Assembly (NCBI GenBank): GCA_963804825.1
Contig: CAWDRV010000006.1
Location: 1-64,000, forward strand
Direction of reading: 5' to 3'
Length of the DNA stretch: 64,000 nt
Origin: JBKQVT01 sp963804825
Lineage (GTDB): Bacteria > Planctomycetota > Planctomycetia > Pirellulales > Thermoguttaceae
Positions 16,512 to 25,715 of the stretch are shown here, piece after piece. Every line of letters starts with the position of its first letter. Within the stretch, counting starts at the first letter, position 1. The translations under genes were made by a program, and so were the position numbers. The notes beneath the pieces were generated by a model. That model was not told where the DNA came from. It saw only the letters and a list, made by a program, of their open reading frames with translations, and did no database searches.

Positions 16512-18539
16512 TCACGCACCGATGGTCAGCGGGGGCGCGGGACATGCCAACGCGGCAGACAACGCCCGGAGAAGCTCACTCTCCTCCAATGTTATCTTGC
16601 CGTCCGCCGCAATGCAGGCGGTAGCGGCGGCGATCATGCCACGCTTCAGCGGAACCTCGGCCTGGGCCAATACGGTCAACGCGGCGTCGAAGGCCGCCAA
16701 CGTACACTGCTCGCGCGGCAGCAACGTCGCCGGCGCCGTCGGTTGCTTCCCCGGGCCCAGCTTTTCCGCGCCGGCCTGAAACGCCCGTTGAACCTCCTCC
16801 GCGCCGCTGCGGCCGACGTAGGCCAGCACCGAGAGAATGACGCTCACCGGCTGGCGGACCGCATCGAGGCCGCGATAACGGACCGCCGGCGGCTTTTTCA
16901 GCCCGAAGTAGACGTCGAGGTAGCCCAGCAGCACGATCCGGAGGCAATATTCAAAGAGTTCGACCCGGTGTTCCGCCGCCACCAGGGCCTCGACCACGCG
17001 GCGAAACTGTCCATACTGCTGCGGCGAGGCATTCTTCAGCGCGGGCACGGTCAGATCGACCAACGGCAGCCGGTTGGCAGCAGGCAGCGATTGGGCCGGA
17101 CCGGCCAGTTGTTGCACTTGCTGAAACAACGGCGGCCCGATCGTCGCTTGGAGCATTTGCAGTTGCCGGTTCCGGATGGCTTCGTCGTCGCGGTTCAAGA
17201 GGAGCGAAAAGATGACCGCCGGGGCGGAGAACGGTTCCCGAGCGGCGGTCAGCAGGGGCGGCGGCATCCCATCGACCAACCGGCCGGCGTGGTCGAGGTG
17301 TTCCATTTGCGGCTGGCCGATCCGCCGCACGACCTGCCCGGCATCGAGGGCCATGGCCCCGGCGGCGACGCCTGGCAGCGGGACGCCGATGGGCAGCGGC
17401 AGCGGCGGACGCCGGCTGGCGGGGGCCGGTTGCTCGGCGGCCTCGGCCAGGATGGCCCCGGGCCGGACTTCGGGAAATCGGCCGTCGAAGTCGGGTTCCA
17501 GCGCCCGGATGCGAGCGACCAGCGGCGGGTGGGTGGCGAAGAGATTGAGGAACGAGCCGGCGAAGGCGTCGCCGAAAAACATGTGGCTGACTTCCTCGGC
17601 GTGGGCGTGGTGAATCTGCGAGCCCTCGGCCAGTCCGCCGATCTTCTTCAAGGCCCCGGCGATTCCGCCCGGGTTGCGGGTGAACTGGACCGAGGAGGCG
17701 TCGGCGAGGAACTCGCGTTGCCGGCTGATGGCGCATTTGATCAGTTTGCCGAGGAACACGCCCAGGTAGCCCAGCACCAGGAGCGTCAGGCCGAGGAAGA
17801 AGGCGGCCGTTGCGGCCCCCGCCCGCTTGGAATCGCGCGAGGAGAAGAGGCCTGCCGAGCGCAGGATGTAATAGCCGACGACGGCCAGGACGAGGATGCC
17901 GAAGATGATGCCGATCAGCCGGAGGTTCAGCCGCATATCGCCGTTGAGGATATGGCTGAACTCGTGGCCCAGGACCCCCTGGAGTTCCTCGCGGGTGAGG
18001 TAACGGAGGCAGCCTTGGGAGACGGTCACCACGGCGTTGCCGGGCTGGTGGCCGGCGGCGAAGGCGTTGATTCCCGGCTCATCGTCGAGCACGTAGACCG
18101 GCGGCACCGGGACGCCGGAGGCCAGGGCCATCTCCTCGACCACGTTCAGTAGCCGGCGTTCGGCCAGGTCGGTGGTTTGCGGATCGACCGGCCGGCCGCC
18201 GAGCATCAAGGCGATGGTTTCGCCGCCGCCGGAGAGTTCGGAAATCTTGTACAGGCTGGCCACCGAGATGACCAGGATCGTGCCCAGGCTGACCCAGACG
18301 AACAGCGCCGGCTGCCAGAGAAGGATGCGCCGTTGCGAGGAAGCAACGTCGCCGGGCGTGGTCAGATAGGAGGACACGAAGTCGCCGTGCGTGTTGCGCC
18401 ACTCCGTCACCGCCACGGGCGCAATCAGGGCCAGCAGTAGGTAGATCGCCAGGATGATGGTCGCCACCGCCAAGACGAACATCACCACCAACCGCCTCGT
18501 CTGCCGGCGGGCGTGATCCTGTCGGTCGAAGAAATCCAT
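16512..18539 (-). CDS. M48 family membrane metalloprotease (HtpX-like)
   Basis: About 675 residues from the ATG at 18539 (MDFFDRQDHARRQ). Two N-terminal membrane helices (about 20-40, 80-100) precede the M48 domain: LQGVLGHEFSHILNGD carries HExxH at about residue 191; two further helices follow, then the third ligand region QREFLADASSVQF. A cytosolic C-terminal part of about 280 residues, longer than in HtpX, is not recognised; it ends with a TerB-like helical stretch (IAADGKITLEESELLRALSA). It follows lemA by 11 bp. An alternative TTG start at 18554 overlaps the lemA stop. Envelope protein quality control is the likely role. Confidence 0.9.
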   Translation of the reverse strand: MDFFDRQDHARRQTRRLVVMFVLAVATIILAIYLLLALIAPVAVTEWRNTHGDFVSSYLTTPGDVASSQRRILLWQPALFVWVSLGTILVISVASLYKISELSGGGETIALMLGGRPVDPQTTDLAERRLLNVVEEMALASGVPVPPVYVLDDEPGINAFAAGHQPGNAVVTVSQGCLRYLTREELQGVLGHEFSHILNGDMRLNLRLIGIIFGILVLAVVGYYILRSAGLFSSRDSKRAGAATAAFFLGLTLLVLGYLGVFLGKLIKCAISRQREFLADASSVQFTRNPGGIAGALKKIGGLAEGSQIHHAHAEEVSHMFFGDAFAGSFLNLFATHPPLVARIRALEPDFDGRFPEVRPGAILAEAAEQPAPASRRPPLPLPIGVPLPGVAAGAMALDAGQVVRRIGQPQMEHLDHAGRLVDGMPPPLLTAAREPFSAPAVIFSLLLNRDDEAIRNRQLQMLQATIGPPLFQQVQQLAGPAQSLPAANRLPLVDLTVPALKNASPQQYGQFRRVVEALVAAEHRVELFEYCLRIVLLGYLDVYFGLKKPPAVRYRGLDAVRQPVSVILSVLAYVGRSGAEEVQRAFQAGAEKLGPGKQPTAPATLLPREQCTLAAFDAALTVLAQAEVPLKRGMIAAATACIAADGKITLEESELLRALSAALACPAPPLTIGA

Positions 18540-18550
18540 GGCCGTCCGGC

Positions 18551-19183
18551 TCAACTGAAGGAGACCTTGGGGGCTTCCCGCTCTTGTGGCTGCTCGATCT
18601 CGAAGAGGGTGGCCGCTTGGAAGTTGAACATCGAGGCGATGATGGACGTGGGGAACACTTCCCGCTGGGTGTTGTAGACCATGACCGAGTCGTTGAAGGC
18701 CTGCCGGGCGAAGGCGATCTTGTTCTCCGTGGAGGAAAGCTCCTCCTGGAGGGCGAGCATGTTCTGGTTGGCCTTCAGATCGGGATAGGCTTCGGCCACG
18801 GCGAACAGGCGTCCCAGGGCGCCGGCAAGCTGGCCCTCGGCCCCGCCCAGGGCGGTCATGGCCGCGGGCTCGCCGGGATTGCGGGCGGCCTGCTGTCCGG
18901 CCGCGTAGGCCATGTTGCGGGCTTGGGTTACGGCCTCCAGCGTCTCCCGCTCGTGCTTGATGTAACCCTTGGCGGTCTCGACGAGATTCGGAATCAGGTC
19001 GTAACGCCGCTTCAGTTGCACGTCGATCTGCGAGAAGGCGTTCTTGTAGCGGTTCCGCAGGGCAACCAACCGGTTGTACATGCTGACCACCACAATCACC
19101 ACCAGAAACAGAATCACCACCAGCGCGAGCAAAATCATAAGGGCCGAATTCATCGCGAGTAAAATGGCAATCGGGGGATTCAT
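18551..19183 (-). CDS. lemA: LemA family protein
   Basis: 210 residues from the ATG at 19183 (MNPPIAILLAMNSALMILLA), chosen because GGAGGCG lies 8 bp upstream; a longer reading frame upstream lacks support. One N-terminal membrane helix is followed by the LemA helical domain with the hallmark YNRLVALRNRYKNAFSQIDV and QLKRRYDLIPNLVETAKGY. LemA proteins often sit beside M48 proteases or TPM-domain proteins, as here, and are membrane-anchored with unknown activity. Intact. Confidence 0.93.
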   Translation of the reverse strand: MNPPIAILLAMNSALMILLALVVILFLVVIVVVSMYNRLVALRNRYKNAFSQIDVQLKRRYDLIPNLVETAKGYIKHERETLEAVTQARNMAYAAGQQAARNPGEPAAMTALGGAEGQLAGALGRLFAVAEAYPDLKANQNMLALQEELSSTENKIAFARQAFNDSVMVYNTQREVFPTSIIASMFNFQAATLFEIEQPQEREAPKVSFS

Positions 19184-19391
19184 GGGAACGACGCCTCCGT
19201 AGGTTATGGGAACGGTGTCCATGGGAGAAAAGGACCGCTCGGCGTTTGGGGTGCGGGCGGTCTCCGCCTGCGAAGATGCCTGCGCCACAAGGGCCGCCAC
19301 GGTCATTTTAGCAGATTCTCCCGTGCGGCATAGCAGGGGGGGGTAAGGGCCCGTCAAAGAATAACATGACCGTCCACACTACCGGCAGAGA

Positions 19392-19467
19392 AACCGCGGA
19401 TTAACGCAGATAAACGCGGACAAAAATGGATTTCATCAACTGCGTTCATCCGCGTTCATCCGCGGTT
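19392..19467. repeat. Inverted repeat of the ACCGCGGATTAACGC type
   Basis: Arms at 19392-19420 and 19441-19467 pair imperfectly (AACCGCGGAT near one end, ATCCGCGGTT at the other) and contain short internal repeats of CGCGGA/TCCGCG. It fills part of the 470-bp gap between lemA and the first TPR gene. Confidence 0.7.
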
Positions 19468-19555
19468 CCCTCGCTTGATTTTCCGATCTGTGAACGGTTA
19501 CAGAATAACTTGGGGACCGGGCACCCTCCGGGCGCCTTGGAAATTGTTCCCGTCC

Positions 19556-19653
19556 GCCGGGCTGGGGCATCGGCTGTACCGGCTGGTGGTGGGGGATAGG
19601 AGAGGGTATCATGGGTCGGACGGCAGGGGATGCGTCCGACTGGAGGAAAAGCC
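19556..19653 (+). repeat. Leader duplicated upstream of both TPR genes, copy 1
   Basis: This stretch and 21813-21910 are nearly identical base for base and stand in the same position relative to the ATG (offset 2257 bp). It includes GGAGGAAAAGCC before the start codon. The duplication continues into the signal-peptide codons. No clear -10/-35 pair was found in it. Confidence 0.85.
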
Positions 19654-21804
19654 ATGAACACGTGCAAGTGCTGGGCGGCAGTGTTGGTGGTAATCTTGTT
19701 GCTGCCCAAGGTTGCGGCAAGTGCTGATGCGGCGGCGGAAGCCTGCCAGAAGGGCAAGGATAGCTTCGAGAAGAAAGATTACACCGCCGCCATTTCTGCC
19801 TACACGGAGGCCATTCGACTCGACCCGAAATTAGCCGAAGCCTATGGTGGTCGAGGCGCTGCCTATTATAAGAAGGGCGACCCTGACAAGACCATCGCTG
19901 ACTGTACGGAGGCCATCCGGCTCGATCCGAAATACGCCAAGGCTTATGCCAGCCGGGGCTCGGCATACGACAAGAAGGGCGAGTGGGACAAGGCCCTTGC
20001 GGACTGCGCGGAGGCCATCCGGCTCGATCCGAAATTGGCCAAAGCCTACGGTGGCCGAGGGTTCGCCTACTACAAGAAGGGCAACCTCGACAAAGCCATC
20101 GCCGACTACAGCGAGGCCATTCGGCTCGACCCGAAAAACGCCGATAGATACTATAACCGGGGCACTGCCTACGGGAAAAAGCGCGACCTCGACAAGGCCA
20201 TTGCGGACTTCACGCAGGCCCTCCGGCTCGATCCAAAAATGGCCGACGCCTACGGCAACCGCGGGCGGGCGTACGGGGAAAAGCGCGAGTTTGACAAGGC
20301 AGTCGCCGACTACAGCGAGGTCATTCGGCTCGACCCGAAGAACGCCCGGGCGTACGGCAGCCGGGGGTGGGCCTACGAGGAAAAACGCGAGTGGGACAAG
20401 GCCGTAAGCGACCTCGACGCGGCCATCCAACTGGGGCCGAACCAGCCGCGTTACTATGACGTGCGTGGCTCGCTCTGGATTGCCCGCGGAAATTATGATC
20501 GGGGCATCGCCGATTTTGAAACGGCCACCCGGCTCAATCCCCATGATCCGGCGGCAACTTTCGAGGCCTGGCCCAAGAGCCACCTTACCCCGGCCGACGT
20601 TCAACACGGCCAACAGCAGGTCCGCCAGATGCTCAAGGACCGCCCGGCAATGGTCCGATATGGGGACAAGGCCGGGGTGCTCTATCCATGGGCGGTGCGC
20701 AAGTTCGCGGGCGAAGATCTGGGACAGAGAATCCTGTGGGATTCCGCAGACCCGTCGCCGGACTGGAATGCCGAGCACTACTCGCCGACAGCGGAATCGC
20801 CGGGCTTTATTCGGGTCCGCGGGAAATATAAGGATGGGCCCGACGGAGGCAAGGAGCGGGCTCCCGAGGAAATGTGGTGTGAGGTCGTGTTCGAACTCTA
20901 CAACATCCTCAACGTAAAGGACTTCCAACGGATTCATGGCGACGCGGCCGCAGGCAAACTGTCGAAAGAGGAGTTCTTCGTCAGGGTGGCCGAGGTTGAA
21001 TGTCGTGCCGGGGAAAAGACGCGGGCCTTCTACATTCGGGTGTTCCTGCCCTGGGCGAAGGAGCACCGCCTGTCGACGAACCCGCGCTCGTGGTTCATTG
21101 GCCGGCAATTGGATCCGCGGGAGAGTCGCGCTCTTTTGTTGGTGACGGAAAATACGCCCTACTGGCGAAATTACGAACATAGGTATGACTGGATCGTGTT
21201 GAATTCCCTGGCCAAGAACCGTCAGAGTGAAAAGGCGATCAAGTTGGCGACAGCAATGCTAGAGCAGGCAATCGAACTCGATAAAAAGACCCGCCTCTAT
21301 CGAATCCGGGGCGCCGCCTACGGCGACCGGGAAGAGTACGACAAGGCGATTGCCGATTTCACCGAGGCCATCCGGCTCGACCCGAAAGACGCCAGAGCCT
21401 ACGTCAACCGGGGTTGGACCTACAGGGAAAAGGGCAAGGGTTACAAGACTATCGATGACTGCACGGAGGCCATCCGGCTCAGCCCGGGATTGGCCGCCGC
21501 ATACAACACCCGGGGCATCGCCTACGCCGACGATGGCCAGCCCGACAAGGCCATTGCGGACTTTACCGAGGCCATCCTTCTCGATCCGAATTCAGCCGAT
21601 GCGTATTGCAACCGGGGACGAGCCTTTGGGAGCAAAGGCGACGTGGACAGGGCCATCGCCGATTGCACGGATGCCATCCGGCTCAATCCGAAAATGGCCA
21701 CGGCGTATTACGGTCGGGGCCTGGGCTATAAGGAGAAGGGTGACAAGGTCAAAGCGGACGAAGATTTCGCACGGGCCAAGAAGCTCGGCTACGAGGGAAA
21801 ATAG
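19654..21804 (+). CDS. Secreted TPR protein with a non-TPR insert
   Basis: 716 residues. Signal peptide MNTCKCWAAVLVVILLLPKV, cleaved near ASADA. Eight 34-residue TPR units of the AIADYTEAIRLDPK type fill residues 31-305. An unrelated block (about 305-540, from WPKSHLTPADVQHGQQQVRQ to TPYWRNYEHRYDWIVLN) follows; it has many aromatic and charged residues and no known motif. About five more TPR units close the protein (IADFTEAIRLDPK to EDFARAKKLGY). TPR arrays bind peptides, so it is probably a periplasmic or surface scaffold. GGAGGAAAAGCC fixes the start. Tandem paralogue of the next gene, which lacks the insert. Confidence 0.9.
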   Translation: MNTCKCWAAVLVVILLLPKVAASADAAAEACQKGKDSFEKKDYTAAISAYTEAIRLDPKLAEAYGGRGAAYYKKGDPDKTIADCTEAIRLDPKYAKAYASRGSAYDKKGEWDKALADCAEAIRLDPKLAKAYGGRGFAYYKKGNLDKAIADYSEAIRLDPKNADRYYNRGTAYGKKRDLDKAIADFTQALRLDPKMADAYGNRGRAYGEKREFDKAVADYSEVIRLDPKNARAYGSRGWAYEEKREWDKAVSDLDAAIQLGPNQPRYYDVRGSLWIARGNYDRGIADFETATRLNPHDPAATFEAWPKSHLTPADVQHGQQQVRQMLKDRPAMVRYGDKAGVLYPWAVRKFAGEDLGQRILWDSADPSPDWNAEHYSPTAESPGFIRVRGKYKDGPDGGKERAPEEMWCEVVFELYNILNVKDFQRIHGDAAAGKLSKEEFFVRVAEVECRAGEKTRAFYIRVFLPWAKEHRLSTNPRSWFIGRQLDPRESRALLLVTENTPYWRNYEHRYDWIVLNSLAKNRQSEKAIKLATAMLEQAIELDKKTRLYRIRGAAYGDREEYDKAIADFTEAIRLDPKDARAYVNRGWTYREKGKGYKTIDDCTEAIRLSPGLAAAYNTRGIAYADDGQPDKAIADFTEAILLDPNSADAYCNRGRAFGSKGDVDRAIADCTDAIRLNPKMATAYYGRGLGYKEKGDKVKADEDFARAKKLGYEGK

Positions 21805-21812
21805 GTCTGGTT

Positions 21813-21910
21813 GCCGGGCTGGGGCATCGGCTGTACCGGCTGGTGGTGGGGGATGGGAGAGGGTATCATGGGTCGGACGGCAGGGGATGCGTCCGACTGG
21901 AGGAAAAGCC
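21813..21910 (+). repeat. Leader duplicated upstream of both TPR genes, copy 2
   Basis: Near-identical to 19556-19653, beginning 9 bp after the first TPR gene stop. It shows that the second gene arose by duplication together with its upstream region. Confidence 0.85.
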
Positions 21911-23727
21911 ATGAACACGTGCAAGTGCTGGGCGGCGGTGTTGGTCGGAATCTTGTTGCTGCCCAAGGTTGCGGCCGGTGCGGATGCGGCGGCAGAAGCC
22001 TGCCAGAAGGGCAAGGCGTATATCGAAAAACAGGAGTACGACGGTGCTGTAACCGCGCTTAACGAGGCCATCCGGCTCAATCCGAAACTGGCCGATGCGT
22101 ATTACAACCGGGGCCGAGCCTTTGGGCGGAAAGGCGACTACGACAAGGCCATCGCGGACTTCACGGAGGCCATTCGACTCGATCCGAAAATCGCAACGGC
22201 GTACTACGGCCGGGGCAATGTATACGAAAAGAAAGGCGACCACGACAAGGCGATTGCAGAGTTCTCACAGGCCATTCGACTCGATCCGAAACTAGCCATA
22301 GCATACTGCGGTCGAGGGATCGTCTATGTAAAGAACGGGGCATTCGACAAGGCCATCGCGGACTGCACGGAGGCCACTCGGCTCGACCCGAAACTGGCCA
22401 AAGCCTACGGTGGCCGAGGCGTCGCCTACCAAAAGAAGGGCAACCTCGACAAAGCCATCGCTGACTACAGCGAAGCCATTCGGCTCGATCCGAAAAATGC
22501 CATAGCCTATGCCAACCGGGGCGCGATCTACTTCGGGAAGCCAGGGTTGACAAGGCCATTGCCGACTACGATGAGGCCATCCGGCTCGATCCGAAATACG
22601 TCAAAGCCTATATCAACCGGGGATTGGCATGCGAAAACAAGGGCGAGTGGGAGAAGGCCGTCGCGGACTTTACGAAGGCCCTCCGGCTCAACCCGAAAGA
22701 CACCGATGCGTATTGGGGGCGTGGGTTCGCCTACGAGAAGAAACGTGACCTGGACAAAGCTATCGCCGATTATACGCAAGCGATTCGGCTCAACCCAAGA
22801 CTTTCCAAGATTTATTGCAACCGGGGCATTCTGTACGAAAAGAAGCGCGACCTCGACAAGGCCGTTGCGGACCTTAACGAGGCTATTCGACTCGACCCGA
22901 AATACGTCGCGGCTTATAACAACCGGGGCGTCGCCTACGGGGAAAAGGGCGAGAACAACAAGGCGATCGCCGACTTCAGCGAGGTCATCCGGCTCGCACC
23001 GAAAGACGCCCGGGCCTACGGCAGCCGGGGCTGTGCCTATGAGGAAAAGGGCGAATTCGACAAGGCGATCGCCGACTTCAGCGAGACCATCCGGCTCGAC
23101 CCGAAAGACGCCCGGGCATACAACAACCGGGGCTATGCTCACGACGACAAGGGCGAACACGACAAGGCGATTGCCGATTATACCGAGGCCATCCGGCTCG
23201 ACCCGAAAGATGCCGTGGCGTACTCCAACCGGGGTTGTGCCTACAACGAAATTGGCGAGCATGGCAAGGCCATCGGTGACTGCACGGAGGCTATTCGACT
23301 CGACCCGAAATACGCTAAAGCCTATGTTAACCGGGGCTGGGCCTACGCCGAGAAGGCCGACAACGCCAAAGCCATTGACGACTGCACCGAGGCTATCCGC
23401 CTCGACCCGAAGTTGGCTATGGCATACAACAACCGGGGCATCGCCTACACCGACGAGGACCAGCCCGACAAGGCCATCGCCGACTGCACGGAGGCCATCC
23501 GGCTCAAACCGAAATATGCTGACGCATACTATAACCGGGGCAGGGCCTACCACAAAAAGGGCGAGTATGACACGGCCATCCTCGATTACACGGAAGCCAT
23601 CCGGCTGAATTCGAAACTGGCCCTGGCGTATTGGGGCCGGGCCGGTTGCTACAGGAGGAAAGGCGAGGAGGCCAAGGCGGAGGAGGATTTCGCACAGGCC
23701 AAGAAACTCGGCCACAAGGGAAAATAG
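21911..23727 (+). CDS. Secreted TPR protein, tandem paralogue, one frameshift
   Basis: About 605 residues, with the same signal peptide as the upstream gene. It is then an almost uninterrupted array of seventeen 34-residue TPR units (NRGxAYxxKGExDKAIADxT pattern). The frame shifts near 22541-22549, inside repeat six, between IYFGKPG and DKAIADYDEAIRLDPKYV. The unbroken TPR period on both sides shows that one gene is involved. The array ends AEEDFAQAKKLGHKGK, like the end of the upstream paralogue. Near-identical repeats make this locus prone to recombination. Confidence 0.9.
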
Positions 23728-23747
23728 TTCTGGTCGCCGGCCGGCGT

Positions 23748-23819
23748 TGGGGCGGAAATGGCCTCTTGACATTGTCCGGCAGCAACACGTATATTGGGGA
23801 AACGACGGCCAAAACCTGA
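23748..23819 (+). pseudogene. Remnant of an autotransporter-associated beta-strand repeat
   Basis: In one frame the DNA reads WGGNGLLTLSGSNTYIGETT, which matches the PATR consensus (GTLTLSGxNTYTGxTT) found in very large planctomycete and proteobacterial surface proteins. Only one unit is present, with no start codon or continuation. Probably debris of a lost surface-protein gene or a recombination scar. Confidence 0.5.
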
Positions 23820-23936
23820 CCCCCGGAAACAATAGTGCGATGACGGCGACGCTCGGCGGCGCTCCCGCATTGCCGCAAGGCGATGTGGGAAGCGCCGTCG
23901 GCGTTTCAGGGGGCGCCCAGGCGGCAGAGGTAAACC

Positions 23937-24423
23937 ATGAGCGATCCTATCTCGTTGCGTTACGATCTCCAGCCGTCCGACCCCGAGCACATCCGCGCCA
24001 TCACGGAATCGACCGGCGTTTTCAGCCCGGTCGAAATCGAGATCGCCGTGGAATTGGCGGATGAGCGGCTGGCGAAGGGGCCTGCGAGCGGCTACCATTT
24101 CGTCTTCGCCCAGCGGGACGGCCAGGTCTGCGGCTACACGTGTTACGGGCCGATCGCGCTGACGATCGGCAGCTACGACCTGTATTGGATTGCGGTGGCC
24201 AAGTCGGCCCAAGGATTGGGTCTGGGCCGCGTGCTGCTGGAGAAGACCGAACAGCGGATTCAGGCGTCGGGCGGGCGGCGGGTGTACATCGAGAACCTCG
24301 ACCCGGCCCCCCTATGCCCCCACCCGCGCCTTCTACGAGCGATGCGGCTATCACCTGGAAGTCGTGCTCAAGGACTTCTACGCCTCCGGCGACGGCAAGG
24401 CGATCTACGTCAAGGCAATCTGA
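23937..24423 (+). CDS. GNAT family acetyltransferase, one frameshift
   Basis: About 161 residues. MSDPISLRYDLQPSDPEHIR leads to the GNAT core: the acetyl-CoA loop in IAVAKSAQGLGLGRVLLEKT (Q/R-x-x-G-x-G/A pattern) and a C-terminal YAPTRAFYERCGYHLEVVLK. The frame changes at a run of C at about 24306-24312, joining RRVYIENLDP to YAPTRAFYERCG. Substrate unknown. Single gene, ending about 100 bp before the convergent epimerase gene. Confidence 0.87.
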
Positions 24424-24525
24424 CCCGGCGCACAGGAAGTCTTCGCCTGTCAGCGCGGCTTTCGAAACCGCAAGCGAACGGCCGGTCTTTTGGAAGAAAA
24501 AACTCTTGGGAAGACACGCTGCCGT

Positions 24526-25567
24526 CTACAACCAACCTTGCTCGCGGTACCAATGGGCCGTCTGGTGGAGCCGCTCCGACAGCGGGGCAGCCACGGCAAA
24601 CCCCAACTCCTCGATGGCCGCCTTGGGGGAACAAATCCAGGAGCCAGCCGTTGCCTCGCGGGCCTTGTCGAAGTTGAAGTAGAAGGGATGATGCTGGAGG
24701 TGTGCCATCACCTCGCTCATGGCGCCGATCGTCCAAACCAGCGGGTTGGCCGTGGGCACGACCAGGACGTGCGGCGCGCCCGACCGCCGCGCCGATCAGC
24801 CGGCCCAGTTCTGCAAACGTGGGATTCTCCTCGCAGCAGGCGAAGTAGATGCCTTGCGAGGAGCCGTCGGTGGCGTCGCCGTCGCCGTTGCCATCCTGGC
24901 CCGGCGGTTCCAGCCGGCTGCCGCGCCCGGCCGCCAGGATCATCAGGTTGACCAGGTCGTCGGCATGGATCACGGAGAAGCGATGGGGGTGCAGGCCGGG
25001 GACCAGGTGAAGGCTGAACCGGGCGATCATGCTGAAGACGGCCCGCATGGCCGGGTCCCCCTCGCCGAAGACCACGGGCGGACGGACGATGGTGATGGGG
25101 ACCTGTCCGGCCAGTGGTCGGGCGGCCCGCTCTCCGGCCAGCTTGCTCCGTCCATAGTGCGACACGGGGGCCGGCGGATCGCCTTCGCGGCGGGGCTGGT
25201 CTTCGACGGCGGGACCGACGGCGGCCAGCGAGGAGACCGTGACCAGGACCGGCGGGGTCGGCTGCTCGGCGCAGGCCTGCGCCAGGTTGCGCACCCCCTC
25301 CTCGTTCACGCGGTACAACTGTTTCGGATGCAGCGCCCGGAGGCAGCCCGCCAATTGATAAACCACGTCTTGTCCCGCGACGGCGCCGCGGAGCGACGGA
25401 CCGTCGGTGATGTCGCCGCGGACGAGGCGAACGCCGGCCGCTTCCAGCGAGGCCACCGACGACGACGGCCGCACCAGGCAAGTCAGGTCGTGTCCGGCGG
25501 CCTGCAACGCCTTGACCAGGTGAAGGCCGATAAACCCGCTGGCGCCGGTGACCAAGACTTTCGTCAT
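24526..25567 (-). CDS. NAD-dependent epimerase/dehydratase (extended SDR), one frameshift
   Basis: About 347 residues from the ATG at 25567: MTKVLVTGASGFIGLHLVKA has the Rossmann GxxGxxG. The active-site pair is in SHYGRSKLAGE (YxxxK). The frame shifts near 24768, leaving LIGAAVGRAA and resuming in MPTANPLVWTIGAMSEVMAH. The last part, SPKAAIEELGFAVAAPLSER, is typical of the C-terminus of this SDR group. Similar enzymes reduce dihydroflavonol-like or sterol-like substrates or act on nucleotide sugars; context gives no clue. Confidence 0.88.
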
Positions 25568-25715
25568 GTTCCTGAGTTTAAGCCGAATTTCGCGAAAGAC
25601 AACGGGTCCGGCACATTCACGGCCCGGATTGACCTTGAGAAGCCGAGGCAGGTAAGATGGGGGACCGAAGCCCGAACTGCTCCAAGACCCTGGAATCGTA
25701 CCTACAGGAGTATCC

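Noticed and set aside
16239..18152. 637-codon open frame on the plus strand
   Set aside because: Antisense to the M48 protease, which has a complete motif set; composition is Gly/Arg/Gln-rich without domain features.
19831..21180. 449-codon frame antisense to the TPR gene, and similar frames to 23832
   Set aside because: The regular repeats are the mirror of the 34-residue TPR period on the plus strand, not an independent repeat protein.
23765..23795. TTGACA followed by TATATT as a promoter for the GNAT gene
   Set aside because: Spacer is about 18 bp, the hexamers fall in the beta-repeat fragment codons, and the start is about 140 bp away.
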